Shown: positions 24,254 through 34,837, numbered from the stretch's first letter. The stretch: DNA of 64,000 bases from Margaritifera margaritifera (GCA_029931535.1 JAQPZY010000962.1:496001-560000), one strand, 5' to 3'. A program made the numbers and translations. Notes: generated by a model not told the origin, from the sequence alone.

Positions 24254-24390
24254 CTACCATAAAGTCTCGTGAATACTGTACAATATGACGTTTGCTCATA
24301 GTAAATGGCTAATTACTCGGTTTGAGAAATGTCATCCCAACACCGACTTCCCACAATCAAACAAATAATCACTATAATCTAACAAAGCTA
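24254..24390 (+). repeat. Dispersed repeat R1, copy 1
   Basis: Shares CTACCATAAAGTCTCGTGAA, then CTGTACA-TATGACGT, then CGGTTTGAGAAAT and ATCTAACAAAGC with 35225-35360 on the same strand, over about 137 bp with few length changes. No termini or target duplications can be recognised. Both copies lie on the left side of a minisatellite array (here directly before the 27-bp array). Confidence 0.85.
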
Positions 24391-24407
24391 TAACCTAAAA
24401 CTTAAAT

Positions 24408-25213
24408 GCAAATAGCATATACCCTAGGTTAGTCACAAATAGTATATACCCCAGGTTAGTCACAAATAGCATATACCCTAGGTTTGTCACAAATAGTATA
24501 TACCCTAGGTTTGTCACAAATAGCATATACCCTAGGTTTGTCACAAATAGTATATACCCTAGGTTTGTCACAAATAGCATATACCCTAGGTTAGTCACAA
24601 ATAGTATATACCCCAGGTTAGTCACAAATAGCATATACCCTAGGTTTGTCACAAATAGCATATACCCTAGGTTAGTCACAAATATTATATACCCTAGGAT
24701 TGTCACAAATAGCATATACCCTAGGTTTGTCACAAATAGTATATACCCTAGGTTTGTCACAAATAGTATATACCCTAGGTCTGTCACAAATAGTATATAC
24801 CCTAGATTTGATACAAATAGCATAAACCCTAGGTTTGATACAAGTAGCATATACTCTAGGTTTGTCACAAATAGCATATACCTTAGATTTGTCACAAATA
24901 GCATATACCCTAGGTTTGCCACAAATAGCATATACTCTAGGTTTGTCACAAATAGCATATACTCTAGGTTTGTCACAAATAGCATATACTCTAGGTTTGT
25001 CACAAATAGCATATACTCTATGGTTTGTCACAAATAGCATATACTCTAGGTTTGTCACAAATAGCATATACCCTAGGTTTGTCACAAATAGCATATACCC
25101 TAGGTTTGTCACAAATAGCATATACCCTAGGTTTGTCACATATAGCATATACTCTAGGTTTGTCACAAATAGCATATACCCTAGGTTTGTCACAAATAGC
25201 ATATACCCTAGAT
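24408..25213. repeat. 27-bp minisatellite, about 30 copies
   Basis: Units read CACAAATAGCATATACCC then TAGGTTTGT, with transitions such as ACTCTAGG, ACCCCAGG, AGTATAT and GGTTAGT, arranged in blocks along the array. Because 27 is divisible by 3 and the unit lacks stops in several frames, open stretches of up to about 205 residues appear on both strands (nine-residue repeats such as MLFVTNLGY on minus and LSQIAYTLG on plus). A 1-bp insertion near 25021 shifts frames. I regard these as by-products of the array. Confidence 0.95.
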
Positions 25214-26562
25214 TTCTTCCAATATTTGTATATTGTGATAACTAAAAAGAGTAGGAAACAAGCAGAAGGTAAAACAAATGCACCGTCTAGCGGAAATTTA
25301 GGCTTTGTCTGTTATTTCTGTCACATCACTTCTAGGAATGAATTAAAACTTTATAATCGATTTTAATAATGATTTTATTTCAAAGAGGGGTTGTAATGAA
25401 CTTTCTTAAATCGTGAAATCGTTATGGTGCAAATAATTGTACACTTTTCCTTAATTATGTTCGTTAAGAGAATAAACGATGATTGTTTTGTGCGCTTTCA
25501 ACTAATAAGCTAACTGAAAGTAAAACGCATGACTGAAGCATTACATACATGGATCTTCAATTTCGAGGTCTGCAACAATTCCTAAATCCATGAAAATATG
25601 TACCTCGCAAATGCTAGTGAATTCAACGCATGACAGAATATGCGTAATTGTTAATACGTATTATAAGTGGTCATTCACCTAAGTCACGCAGAATTTCCAT
25701 TGGAAACTGATCCTAGTTTTCCTATTCAAACTAAGAAGATTTCATTCATCACTGATATTATTACTACAATAATATGTACACAATGTTCTCCTTCGTGAAT
25801 CATGAAGATAGTCCGTATTATAGACAGTATGAATATATTCCTCTGACACAATTCAATGCTAGTTCTACAGTTTTAACATTGCAAAGTACTAATGAGTGTA
25901 CTGTTTACAATCCTTCAAGTGTATAAAGGCTCATTTAAATTCATACTCAACATTTTTTTCGTCACTTTCTATCATAACTCAAAGCAGCGTCCGAAATAAT
26001 TCATGTTTAAAAAGGTTATTATGATGTAATTACGAAACGAGTTTTTTAAATGGATTTTTAAAAATAATTCTTGAGCAAGAACATCTTATTTTGTTTAATG
26101 TGCAATTAAGCGTTATTTTTAAAATTAATGGTTACTGTGTATAATAAAACAAGAAAGAATGTGTCATTCCAAAGAACATTTTAAATCTGGTTCACCTTTA
26201 TATTACCTCTGATGACGCAACCAGCGATATGTTACTTTAATACAATAGTTCAATTGAAGAATCGGGAATAGATGAACTCAATTACAAAAAAAATATCGAT
26301 GAAAGATATTTTTGCCCGATGGCATGATTTAAAATCTAGGATTGATTCTAAGAACACTAACCTTAATTCTTGCAAAACTGAGCCAGTTCAAACAAATATT
26401 GTATGTTTACAGATTATTACATGGCAGTCCAACTTTAACCTTATTTGTATAATCTATCTAAGTCACATTAAAAAAATGTAGACAAATTTGGGAAACTTGA
26501 GTTAGATTGATAGAGTTCGCAGTATTGGTGACTTGCGATGCCATACGTTTTAGAATTACCGT

Positions 26563-26564
<2 letters not shown>
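25214..26564. other. No gene seen
   Basis: AT-rich unique sequence. A 69-residue plus-strand open stretch at 26272-26481 has no recognisable feature. Confidence 0.4.

Positions 26565-26632
<68 letters not shown>
26565..26632. repeat. (TA)n microsatellite
   Basis: Uninterrupted TA dinucleotide run of about 34 units, immediately left of the 48-bp array. Confidence 0.97.
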
Positions 26633-26637
<5 letters not shown>

Positions 26638-26651
26638 CCTTCTCTTGAAGA

Positions 26652-26885
26652 CTGAGTAATCAAAACGAGTTCATCGGACAACCAGGAAAGAGATTGAAGA
26701 TGGAGTAATCAAAGATTTCATCAGGCAACCAGGAAAGAGATTGAAATGGAGTAATCAAAAAGAGTTCATCAGGCAACCAGGAAAGAGATTGAAATGGAGT
26801 AATCAAAAAGAGTTCACCAGACAACCAGGAAAGATATTGAGATGGAGTAATCAAAAAGAGTTCACCAGACAACCAGTTAAGAGAT
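26652..26885. repeat. 48-bp minisatellite, about 4.5 copies
   Basis: Units contain GGAGTAATCAAAAAGAGTTC and CAACCAGGAAAGAGATTGA. GGAGTAATC recurs at 26702, 26748, 26796 and 26844, so the period is 46 then 48. With 48 divisible by 3, an open plus-strand run continues into downstream sequence to 27148, where it reads an unassigned 70-residue tail. That tail has no recognisable domain. Confidence 0.93.
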
Positions 26886-27217
26886 TCGTTACCTACTTAT
26901 CAGATGTATGCATCATCTGGAATCATTCAAATGATGCGTTCATTACTTCCCCACTTATTGCGCATGAGTCTTTAAAGAAAATGTTTGATGATGACATCAC
27001 TGAAGTATTACCTTTCCACCATCATACAGTCCCTTGTGATGTGAAGATAACAATTCTATGGCATTTTAAATTTCCATCAATTCGTAAAAAATTATGCGAG
27101 GAATACTTTGTATTAAAGATTAAAGTCAGTCTTTATTTTCAAATTTAATCTGGCTTGGAATTGTATCACTGTGATATTATGAAGATAACTAACTGTACCA
27201 TCATATATCCCTATGAA

Positions 27218-27390
27218 ACCAAACATGAAACAAGTAATTAACATCCAGCTTCTGGCGGAAATTGCTTTCATAACCTTGCTGCGACTATGACCATATAATT
27301 TTACGTTTCAAAGGATTTATTCCATTCCAATGAAATTTAAACATGATTATATGCAATTTTATAACAAGTATTGCTTCTCATTCAAACTTC
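27218..27390 (+). repeat. Diverged dispersed repeat, copy 2
   Basis: Counterpart of 23707-23880, sharing ACCAAACATG, ACATCCA and GATTATAT blocks at similar spacing. Too diverged to define ends. Confidence 0.5.
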
Positions 27391-27770
27391 AAAATAAAAA
27401 AACTGGTTACGAAAGTGATTGTCCCATAATACATCAATTACATCTACGATACCAACATACACTTAATTAGTTTGCTAATTCCTATGCACATAGAATGATT
27501 TGATAAAATTTAACAATCGCTCGCAAAATGTAAACTGTTAGCAATTTGTATCTTCTATCTTGCCATAAAATACCTTTAAATGTCGTGTGGTTAAAATCTA
27601 TCCCAATCAGGTCCTATTCCTAGAAACCAGTACATTGATCTTCACACATTTCATTTTCGTCTCGCCCGTGTTAGCAAATGGATAGACATGGGAATCACTG
27701 TTTCGGCGACGACGGAGACGTCGTCATCAGCGTTAAGATTCTGTGTTATAGTTTTACAAGGTATGCAGAG

Positions 27771-28193
27771 TAGGCTTACATCATGGGTCGATGTACAAGG
27801 CCGACAACGCATTAGGCTTACATCATGGGTCGATGTACAGGGGCGACAACGCATTAGGCTTACATCATGGGTCGATGTACAGGGTCGACAACGATTAGGC
27901 TTACATCATGGGTCGATGTACAGGGTCGACAACGCATTAGGCTTACATCATGGGTCGATGTACAGCGTCGACAACGATTAGGCTTACATCATGGGTCGAT
28001 GTACAGGGTCGACAACGCAATAGGCTTACATCATGGTTGAATGTACAGGGTCGACAACGCATTAGGCTTACATCATGGGTCGATGTACAGGGTCGACAAC
28101 GCATTAGGCTTACATCATGGGTCGATGTACAGGGCGGACAATGCATTAGGCTTACATCATGGTTTGATGTAGAGGACCGACAACGCATTAGGC
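27771..28193. repeat. 42-bp minisatellite, ten copies
   Basis: Units contain TTAGGCTTACATCATGGGTC then GATGTACAGGGTCGACAACGC. Lengths vary from 41 to 43 bp through small indels beside GACAACG, so reading frames shift between units. The array is clearly more GC-rich than its surroundings and carries several CpGs per unit. Open stretches on both strands (about 67-100 residues) come from the repeat. Confidence 0.95.
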
Positions 28194-29274
28194 GGAAGTC
28201 TCTGAGATATTCGCAATCCAAATAGCAGTTCCAAACAGTCATCAAACAAAAACAAAAGGCATAGATGAAACGTCACCCCATCCTCGCACATGACCATTTT
28301 GGTCGCACGCGAGTATAATTTAAGTTCATCATCGTCACAAAGCCGGTGTTTAGACATTATCCTTAAGTTTTGTCCCATCACTGCAAGAGTTAAATGGATT
28401 TTCACGTTCCGACTGATTCTATTTGTACTTTTACTCTGTTCCGAAAACTAGTAATGGGTACCTTTATTCAAGTATGAATGTTTCTTCCAATAATATTTAA
28501 TGGAGAAATGGAACAATGCACGGAATCTGTGCTTCAGCAAAATTGCACCTTTGTGTGCATATATTACATCACATTGCCACTAGAAATCAGACGATTTATC
28601 CACAAAACAGTCATTGCTGTCTTATTAGAGAATCATCAATATATTTTTTATTTAAGACCTTCGAAAGATTTCCAGGTATTACTGAGTAATTTTAGTATGG
28701 CATGTAAAGGGCACGTAAGCACAATACTGACTATGTAGCGCCAATAAAAAAAAATCAGTTCTAAAGCATTAAAGAAAAGAAGAGAACAAAAATAGGAACA
28801 CCAATCCTTCCAAGTAAATGTAAACATGTAGTCGTAACAGATAAAAAGGTAAAGAAATTAAAAATTCTTTAAAAGGTATAGAAAATAAAAGATAAAAGTA
28901 AAAAATATAAAATCCTTAAAAATATTGAGTCAAAATGTATATACAAACTGCTATCTTTTAAAAGTCAAAGATTTTCTCTGGTGGTAAATCATCATAAGTT
29001 TCTTAAATGAGTTACAATCCCAAAACGTCTGTCAATATACTTGACAAGAAAGCGTTCCACTGGCAAGATACGCGCTCTTGTCGAGGTTCACTTTGAGGAA
29101 GTATGCATGGATCATGTTTGTATCTCTAGTATGCGTGCGGCGCAGTACCACTTCAACTCTGCGATTTGTTCTTTATGAGCTATGCCACTCTTTAGTGATG
29201 GGCTTGATGTTCCGAAGCTAATTAGTGGAGTTTTCATTTGACATATTTGGCTAAATATATAGCACATGCCGAGT
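28194..29274. other. No gene seen
   Basis: Unique sequence with no recognisable feature; an 86-residue plus-strand open stretch at 28478-28738 is unassigned. Confidence 0.4.
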
Positions 29275-29497
29275 TACCGTCTATACTAGCGTATATATTC
29301 CGGGCCCAAATGCAAACAACATAGACCCTGATCTGCCGTCGCATATTGCGCTGGCAGATCAGGGTCTATGTTGTTTGTTCTACTGATTAGTCCTTATAAA
29401 CTGCATAGACCCAGATCTGCCGCCGCATTATACGACGGCAGATCTGGGTCTATGCAGTTTGCAGTTGGTAATGGATTATACGCGAGTATATACGTTA
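29275..29497 (+). mobile_element. Double-hairpin MITE, copy 3 (best preserved)
   Basis: About 220 bp. It starts TA, CCGTCTATACTAGCGTATA, and ends TATACGCGAGTATATACG then TTA, giving imperfect terminal inverted repeats of about 24 bp and a probable TA target duplication, as in Tc1/mariner-like elements. Inside are two consecutive long palindromes. Hairpin A (29313-29377) has arms AACATAGACCCTGATCTGCC / its complement. Hairpin B (29398-29460) has arms GCATAGACCCAGATCTGCCG / its complement. They are joined by TTCTACTGATTAGTCCTTA. The arms of A and B are the same sequence except at AAC versus TGC and CTGAT versus CAGAT, each changed on both arms so pairing is kept. No coding capacity. Family name not recognised. 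Confidence 0.93.
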
Positions 29498-29532
29498 TAT
29501 AATATTGGAAGTCTGAATATGAAATGTTCCAT

Positions 29533-30500
29533 TTAGAAAAGGGTGGAAACGGGATTTTTATAACCAAGTTCGTGATCTGAGATCATATAATTTTGCAGGT
29601 TTTGTAATATGCTGCCCTGAGGTACGCCCATATCCCAAAGAATGCTTTCAGAAATGGTAGTACCTACCGTAACTCTGAAATGTGAAACTTTCAAACAGTT
29701 GGGTTTAAAGATAGGTACCGGCTCCTTGATCATTCATTATACCGTATACCCACTTTTTTGTGTCATAAGCTTTCTCCAAATTAAACCCAATGGTAGCTCT
29801 ATGTTCTTTATTTACGCAAACTTCTCGAATAAATGTTACACAAAGTCCGACTAGACAGTCAATTTTGTTTCACTGGCGTTTGAAACCACATTGAAAAAAA
29901 GTATCTTTGTAGCTTGCTGGATTGAATATACCAGTGGAGTCTCTCGTTAATAATTTGTTTCATGTTTTTGCAAATGCAGCCTGCTAGTGGTGTGGGACCC
30001 TAATTAAAAGGGTCGGTATGATCCTTTCCAGCTTTACGTTCTGATTTAACTATTGGCATGACAGCGAAAAGTAGTCAGTTTCCAAAATGTTATCGACAAT
30101 GTTTGATAGTGTATTGAAAGCTGTATCAGGTAAATGTTTCAAACGTTGGTAATATATCTCATCTTGTCATTAGTGTATTGAAAGCTGTATCAGGTAAATG
30201 TTTCAAACGTTGGTAATATATCTCATCTTGTCATGCTGAAGAGTCATGAGCTCGATCAAGAGAGACTCATAGGTCTTTGAGAGCGAAAGGTTTATTCTAA
30301 TTTTCGTGCGTGGAGATTTGAAATTTAAAGGAACATTTTCTTTCAGGTTTTTGACATGTCGGAGAATAGTTTCCTTCTAGTGAGGTTTTGGAGGCTATTT
30401 CTGCCAATGCATTTGAAATTTTTGGTAGCTTCGTGACCATTTTATAAGATTTTTTAAGTGGTTGATATTCTGATTTTATTTTTGCCAATGACATTCCGTA
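29533..30500 (-). pseudogene. LINE-C (Jockey-like) reverse transcriptase, broken
   Basis: Reading down the minus strand: FNLEKAYDT near 29780-29750 (motif A, catalytic Asp replaced or shifted to FNLEKAYDT from the expected FFDLEKAYDT), then TVGTTISESILWDMGVPQGS near 29660-29600, whose GVPQGS is motif B. Between 29850 and 30500 lie fragments of the fingers region, including a 64-bp direct duplication at 30107-30234. Downstream motif C is not seen before the MITE at 29497, so the 3' end is missing. The LEKAYDT and GVPQGSIL signatures are those of the Jockey clade. Confidence 0.82.
30107..30234. repeat. 64-bp direct duplication inside LINE-C
   Basis: TAGTGTATTGAAAGCTGTAT and the following bases to CTCATCTTGTCAT occur twice, at 30107 and 30171, as identical copies. 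A decayed element carrying an identical duplication implies that the duplication is much younger than the insertion. Confidence 0.93.
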
Positions 30501-30539
30501 TCATATTCCAGTGATTTAATAGAGGAGCAAGACCTCAAC

Positions 30540-30560
30540 CTAGAGACATATGATCTCTTC

Positions 30561-30636
<76 letters not shown>

Positions 30637-30850
30637 ATACGATATTTATTAGGATTTTCAGCTCTTGGATTAGTATTGATATTGTTAAGAACCTTTTTTA
30701 GTTCCTGGATGGTGCTTTTGAAAGTATCATCAAAGCATGGTTTGGGAAGAGCCGAAGTATTTGGTATTGTATTCCCAACAACATCTTGGAGTATGTGTGT
30801 AAATAAGAGTTTCGAAACCTCCAACGGTCACATTTATTTGCAGGATGACT
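30540..30850 (-). pseudogene. LINE-C pre-RT linker interrupted by a dinucleotide repeat
   Basis: The minus strand encodes IPNTSALPKPCFDDTFKSTI, then ELKKVLNNINTNPRAENPNK and YR. The order (IP-TS--PK--W, then NPT-ENL--YR) is the well-conserved segment between endonuclease and RT in Jockey-clade LINEs; the usual PWF/PWW reads PCF. Right after YRIYR the frame enters a (CT)n tract at 30564-30632, translated as an RE repeat on this strand. Confidence 0.85.
30564..30632. repeat. (CT)n microsatellite within LINE-C
   Basis: About 34 perfect CT units. The microsatellite sits where the basic arginine-rich linker of the LINE would be, so it may have grown from a short CT/GA run already in the element. 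Confidence 0.97.
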
Positions 30851-31330
30851 GACTCTTCACCCATTCTGCCCTGCTCAGTTTCTATTCCAAGGGGTGTGGT
30901 AGTATTACTTCTTAAATATATTGGGAGTGGTTACTATCACAGAGGTAGTCACCAACTTTCCAAGAGAAGTCAAGTAAAAAAGAGATGGATTGCAGATGGT
31001 CTTATTCAATGATGTTCTATCTCAGTGATATCTTTGCAGACCCAAAGTGTCTGGTGGCCATTAAGGTCTCCAAGCAGAACAATAGGTGCTGGTAGCTGTT
31101 CAATCAGATGGTCATCAAAAGATTAATTGTACGGAATGCTTGGAGGAATATATATTGAGCAAGCTGTTAGAGTGTGTTATGTTAGTATTACACTTCTTAC
31201 ATTAAAACGAATGAAGGAATTAAATGGCTTAAGATGTCTGCTTTTCTGAAATATATTCTTACAGCGCAGCTCGAAATGACGCATTCATTATAGTATGACT
31301 TCCTCAACATGGTGAGATTGGAGGTAAAAT
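30851..31330 (-). pseudogene. LINE-C endonuclease, broken
   Basis: The minus strand reads ACSIYIPPS near 31170, then IEQLPAPIVLLGDLNGHQTL near 31110-31050 and WVCKDITEI. CSIYIPPS, QLPAPIVLLGD-N-H and LWG/LWV are the classical central blocks of the Jockey-clade APE endonuclease, with the catalytic D-x-N kept. Flanking parts are interrupted by stops (for example after FDDHL and near SAIHLFF). The element therefore runs from about 31330 down to 29533 and lacks a visible ORF1, so it is probably 5' truncated. Confidence 0.83.
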
Positions 31331-31576
31331 GATGTAGTTACGCCTTCTGTCTCTTATTAAATAATGACAAATAAAAAAAATGCTAATACAATTTAATAAT
31401 CGCAATAAAAGTCATATGAAAGAAAAAAAAAATGAAGTCAATGAAAGTATACGAGACCTTGGGAAACCTTAAACTATTTACATCCTGCCGTAAATCTGCC
31501 AAGCAGGCTTTCTGTAGCGGAAATTCTAAGGGATCAAAATAATTGTGTCATACTGAAAAGATTCATTCAACGACAT

Positions 31577-31836
31577 ACACGTTTATTTGTGTATTGATAA
31601 GTACACGTTTATTTGTGTATTTATAAGTACACGTTCATTTGTGTATTTATAAGTACACGTTTATTTGTGTATTGATAAGTACACGTTTATTTGTGTATTG
31701 ATAAATACACGTTTATTTGTGTATTGATAAGTATACGTTTATTTGTGTATTGATAAGTACACGTTTATTTGTGTATTGATAAGTATACGTTTATTTGTGT
31801 ATTGATAAGTACACGTTTATTTGTGTATTGATAAGA
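31577..31836. repeat. 26-bp minisatellite, ten copies
   Basis: Units read ACACGTTTATTTGTGTATTG then ATAAGT, from 31577 with a strict 26-bp period. Variants: ACACGTTCATT, TATTTATAAG, GTATACG, AATACACG. Ten units give 260 bp. Confidence 0.96.
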
Positions 31837-32175
31837 GGACTCTATGATCTTCAACATGTGTAAGTTTCATGAATATATAAATACTCATTCAGTTATAACT
31901 AAACCTATATTTATTTTGTTTTTTTTCTTTTGTTTTGTATTTTTGTATTTTTTTAATGTTAATTTGGATTGCTTTGCCCTTATCTATATAAGATATCAAA
32001 TTTCCAAAACGTTAAATACTCGAACATTTCACGAGCAATTATCCTTGAGATTTCTTCACACGCAGAAACTCCTCGGAATCCCTGCTCCATTTCTTTTCAT
32101 CAGTGAACGTTATAATTCGCATTCTTCTGGATGTGTTTCTTAGAACTGCCACTGAAGTAATTGTTGTCCAAAACA
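31837..32175. other. No gene seen
   Basis: A 99-residue plus-strand open stretch (31844-32143) includes a phenylalanine-rich run encoded by T tracts. No domain is recognised. Confidence 0.4.
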
Positions 32176-32267
32176 TTTAAAGAAGCAGTTACAAAACAAG
32201 CCATTTACATGTGTAATAATTTAAAGAAGCAGTTACAAAACAAGTCATTTACATATGCAATAATTTA
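32176..32267. repeat. 44-bp direct duplication
   Basis: TTAAAGAAGCAGTTACAAAA occurs at 32177 and 32221, two units with a few differences (CAAGCCATTTACATGTG versus CAAGTCATTTACATATG). Confidence 0.92.
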
Positions 32268-32761
32268 AGATTGTTCCTAAGCCACATATTATTAGTGTAA
32301 AGAAACGTTATATTGAATATTCATTTCTCATATGCCTTTAATTAGAAAGTACAATAAGAACAGTTACATGTGTCCTTTTTCCATAAAGTATCTTTTTAGC
32401 GACGAGACCTAATCTGGTTTCTTGCTACATTTCTTGGGCGAAGGAACGAGAAAGGGGTTAATTCAATAAAATAGTCAATTTTAAAGAGAATTGAGAAGGC
32501 GACTATTTTGTAAAATATTGATTAAATACTTTTTGTTTAATGGTGGGATTGATAATCAATTTTTGCATTACAGAACACAAGCCTCAGTTCTTGCCTAGCT
32601 GAAATAGTAAAAATGAAATTTCATATTCATTCCAGTGTGCCCTAGAATTCATGCTTTTAACTTAATACCGTTATTTTCCTTGGTCACATTTAGCTGCAGA
32701 CCTATCTTAAGGAAAGATTCAATGTGACATGGTTTGGCGGAATTGCCTTGCGGAGGTTGTG

Positions 32762-32881
32762 ATTTGTTTTTGGACATCAAGGTATAATCTAATTTGTTTT
32801 TGGACATCAAGGCATAATCTAATTTGTTTTTGGACATCATGGCATAATCTAATTTGTTTTTGGACATCATGGCATAATCTT
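32762..32881. repeat. 30-bp minisatellite, four copies
   Basis: Units contain TTTGTTTTTGGACATCAAGG then CATAATCTAA. Unit length divisible by 3 gives a minus-strand open run of KNKLDYAMMS repeats that is not a likely gene. Confidence 0.95.
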
Positions 32882-32966
32882 CAGAAATTTTCAGTATGAT
32901 TACGGTAGGCATATACTGAACATGCAAGAAAAAAACAAGCATGTAAAAGTTTTCTAATTGTGAACA

Positions 32967-33166
32967 TACCGTATATATCTAGTCCAAATGCAAACAACAT
33001 AGACCCTGATCTGCCGTCGCATAATGCGCCGGCAGATCAGGGTCTATGTTGTTTGTTCTACTGATTTGTCCTTACAAACTGCATAGACCCATATCTGCCG
33101 GCGCATTATGCGACGGTAGATCTGGGTCTATGCAGTTTGCAGTTGGTGTTGCATTATACGCGAGTG
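32967..33166 (+). mobile_element. Double-hairpin MITE, copy 4
   Basis: Opens TA, CCGTATATATCTAG (terminal repeat shortened relative to other copies) and closes GCATTATACGCGAGTG. Hairpin A arms pair perfectly (AACATAGACCCTGATCTGCC against its complement) with loop TCGCATAATGCGC; hairpin B has loop GCGCATTATGCGA, the exact reverse complement of the A loop, with single-base arm changes (CATATC, CGGTAG). The linker is TTCTACTGATTTGTCCTTA. Confidence 0.93.
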
Positions 33167-33336
33167 TTGAATACAAATCACACCAACTTATTCAAAGTGT
33201 TCCAAGTATTGACAATGTTTGAAAGAAAAACAAGTGTGCAAGTATTTGACTAAATATGCATTTTAAAGTAAAGTGTCGTTCTCAAAAATCCCTGTTACAT
33301 AAACATACTAGAGTGTCCTGTGTGATATGTATATAT

Positions 33337-33351
33337 ATATATATATATATA
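33337..33351. repeat. Short (AT)n tract
   Basis: Short dinucleotide run about 180 bp right of MITE copy 4. Confidence 0.8.
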
Positions 33352-33729
33352 TTCAGAAGGGCATATTCAATACAGACCCATTTCAACTTAGTTTCTTTAA
33401 CCTTTGCCATGAATATGTTTAAATAAGAACAAATTTGCTGTGATAATTCATATTTTCTAGTGCGTTAGTTAAATTTTAAATTTTATTGTTAAGTGTACAT
33501 TTAAATATATATTGTCTGATAATGAAATTACAATGGTTGATTACTGATCTTACTGATGGTGTTTGATAATAAAATAGATTTTAGTTCGATTTCGACTGAG
33601 CACGACTGAGCATGACGATATCTCGACTGTATCCACAATGTTTGACATAACGGCATTTAAAGTTTCTTATGGTTTATTACGAAATGTGTACAAAACAGTA
33701 ACGAACTTACACTTCGTTACTTTTCTATG

Positions 33730-34050
33730 GTGTAAATAATTCTGTGTTGTATTCTGAATATCACTGAGAGATATTGTGTATTGTCTGTTGTTCTGTGTAG
33801 TATTCTGAATATCACTGATAGAAGTTGTGTATTGTTTGTTGTTTTGTGCAATATTTAGAATATCACTGATATAAGTTGTGTATTGTCTGTTGTTTTGTGT
33901 AATATTTTGAATATCACCGATAGAAGTTGTGTATTGTCTTGTTTTGTGTAGTATTTTGAATATCACTGATAGAAGTTGTGTATTGTCTGTTGTTTTGTGT
34001 AGTATTTTGAATATCACTGATAGAAGTTGTGTATTGTCTGTTGTTTTAAG
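33730..34050. repeat. 51-bp minisatellite, six copies
   Basis: GAATATCAC anchors recur at 33756, 33807, 33858, 33909, 33958 and 34009, so the period is 51 with one 49-bp unit. Units contain GTGTATTGTCTGTTGTTTTG. Divisible by 3 apart from the short unit, which explains the 135-residue minus-strand open run of NNRQYTTSISDIQN repeats. Confidence 0.95.
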
Positions 34051-34696
34051 AATTATCATATAACTAGTGTCCAAGTCGTTATCAAATATATCAGTTCTAA
34101 GATTCTGTTTCTACTTTCTCTGCTATTGCGTTTTGCTTTTCTCTAATCTTATCTAAACAACATCATATAATAATTTTATATTTTAACATTGTTTCGAATA
34201 AATTGAATACATTTCCAATTTTTGCAAATCCTTTATTCGATTTTCCATTTATTTGATACTGCATTCTATACTCCATAAAAATAACAAATTAAATTTACAT
34301 TTAAGTTGAAAATCACGAAAGTTTAAAAATATACGATTTTCACCCACAAAAAGCAGTAATAGGAATATGCCACATTTTATTTAATGTAAAAAAAAACAAA
34401 ACAATGAATGCTTGTAGATTTTAATTCAATTATTCAACCAGAGAGGTTGTGATAATACATCCTCAGGGGTTGTGGAGGTAGATAGATCCACTTTTGCCTT
34501 TGTGGTTATTCCATCCTTTCATTAAGGGTTAAATATAGATAAAACAAAATGTCATGAAGCTCTTTGTTAAAAATAAAACGATTAATTTCTTACCAGATCT
34601 TACAGCTGATCCAGAAATCAGTGATTTCCAACCTGAAACGGTGAGAGGGTAATGTAATGTAACGGTTTAATCAAGGAGAATTTTTCTTCATATAAT

Positions 34697-34699
<3 letters not shown>
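34051..34699. other. No gene seen
   Basis: AT-rich sequence without recognisable features. Confidence 0.4.
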
Positions 34700-34755
<56 letters not shown>

Positions 34756-34757
34756 TT

Positions 34758-34837
<80 letters not shown>

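Noticed and set aside
24395..25366. Long open frames of repeated nine-residue peptides on both strands
   Set aside because: They follow from a 27-bp unit without stops, occur on both strands and in several phases, and have no start, signal or unique domain.
26741..27148. 135-residue protein with Gln/Arg/Lys-rich repeats
   Set aside because: The first third is the 48-bp array in an open phase; the remainder is an unassigned tail with no recognised motif.
33667..34074. 135-residue Asn/Gln/Thr-rich repeat protein
   Set aside because: Encoded by the 51-bp minisatellite; the open frame results from the unit length.
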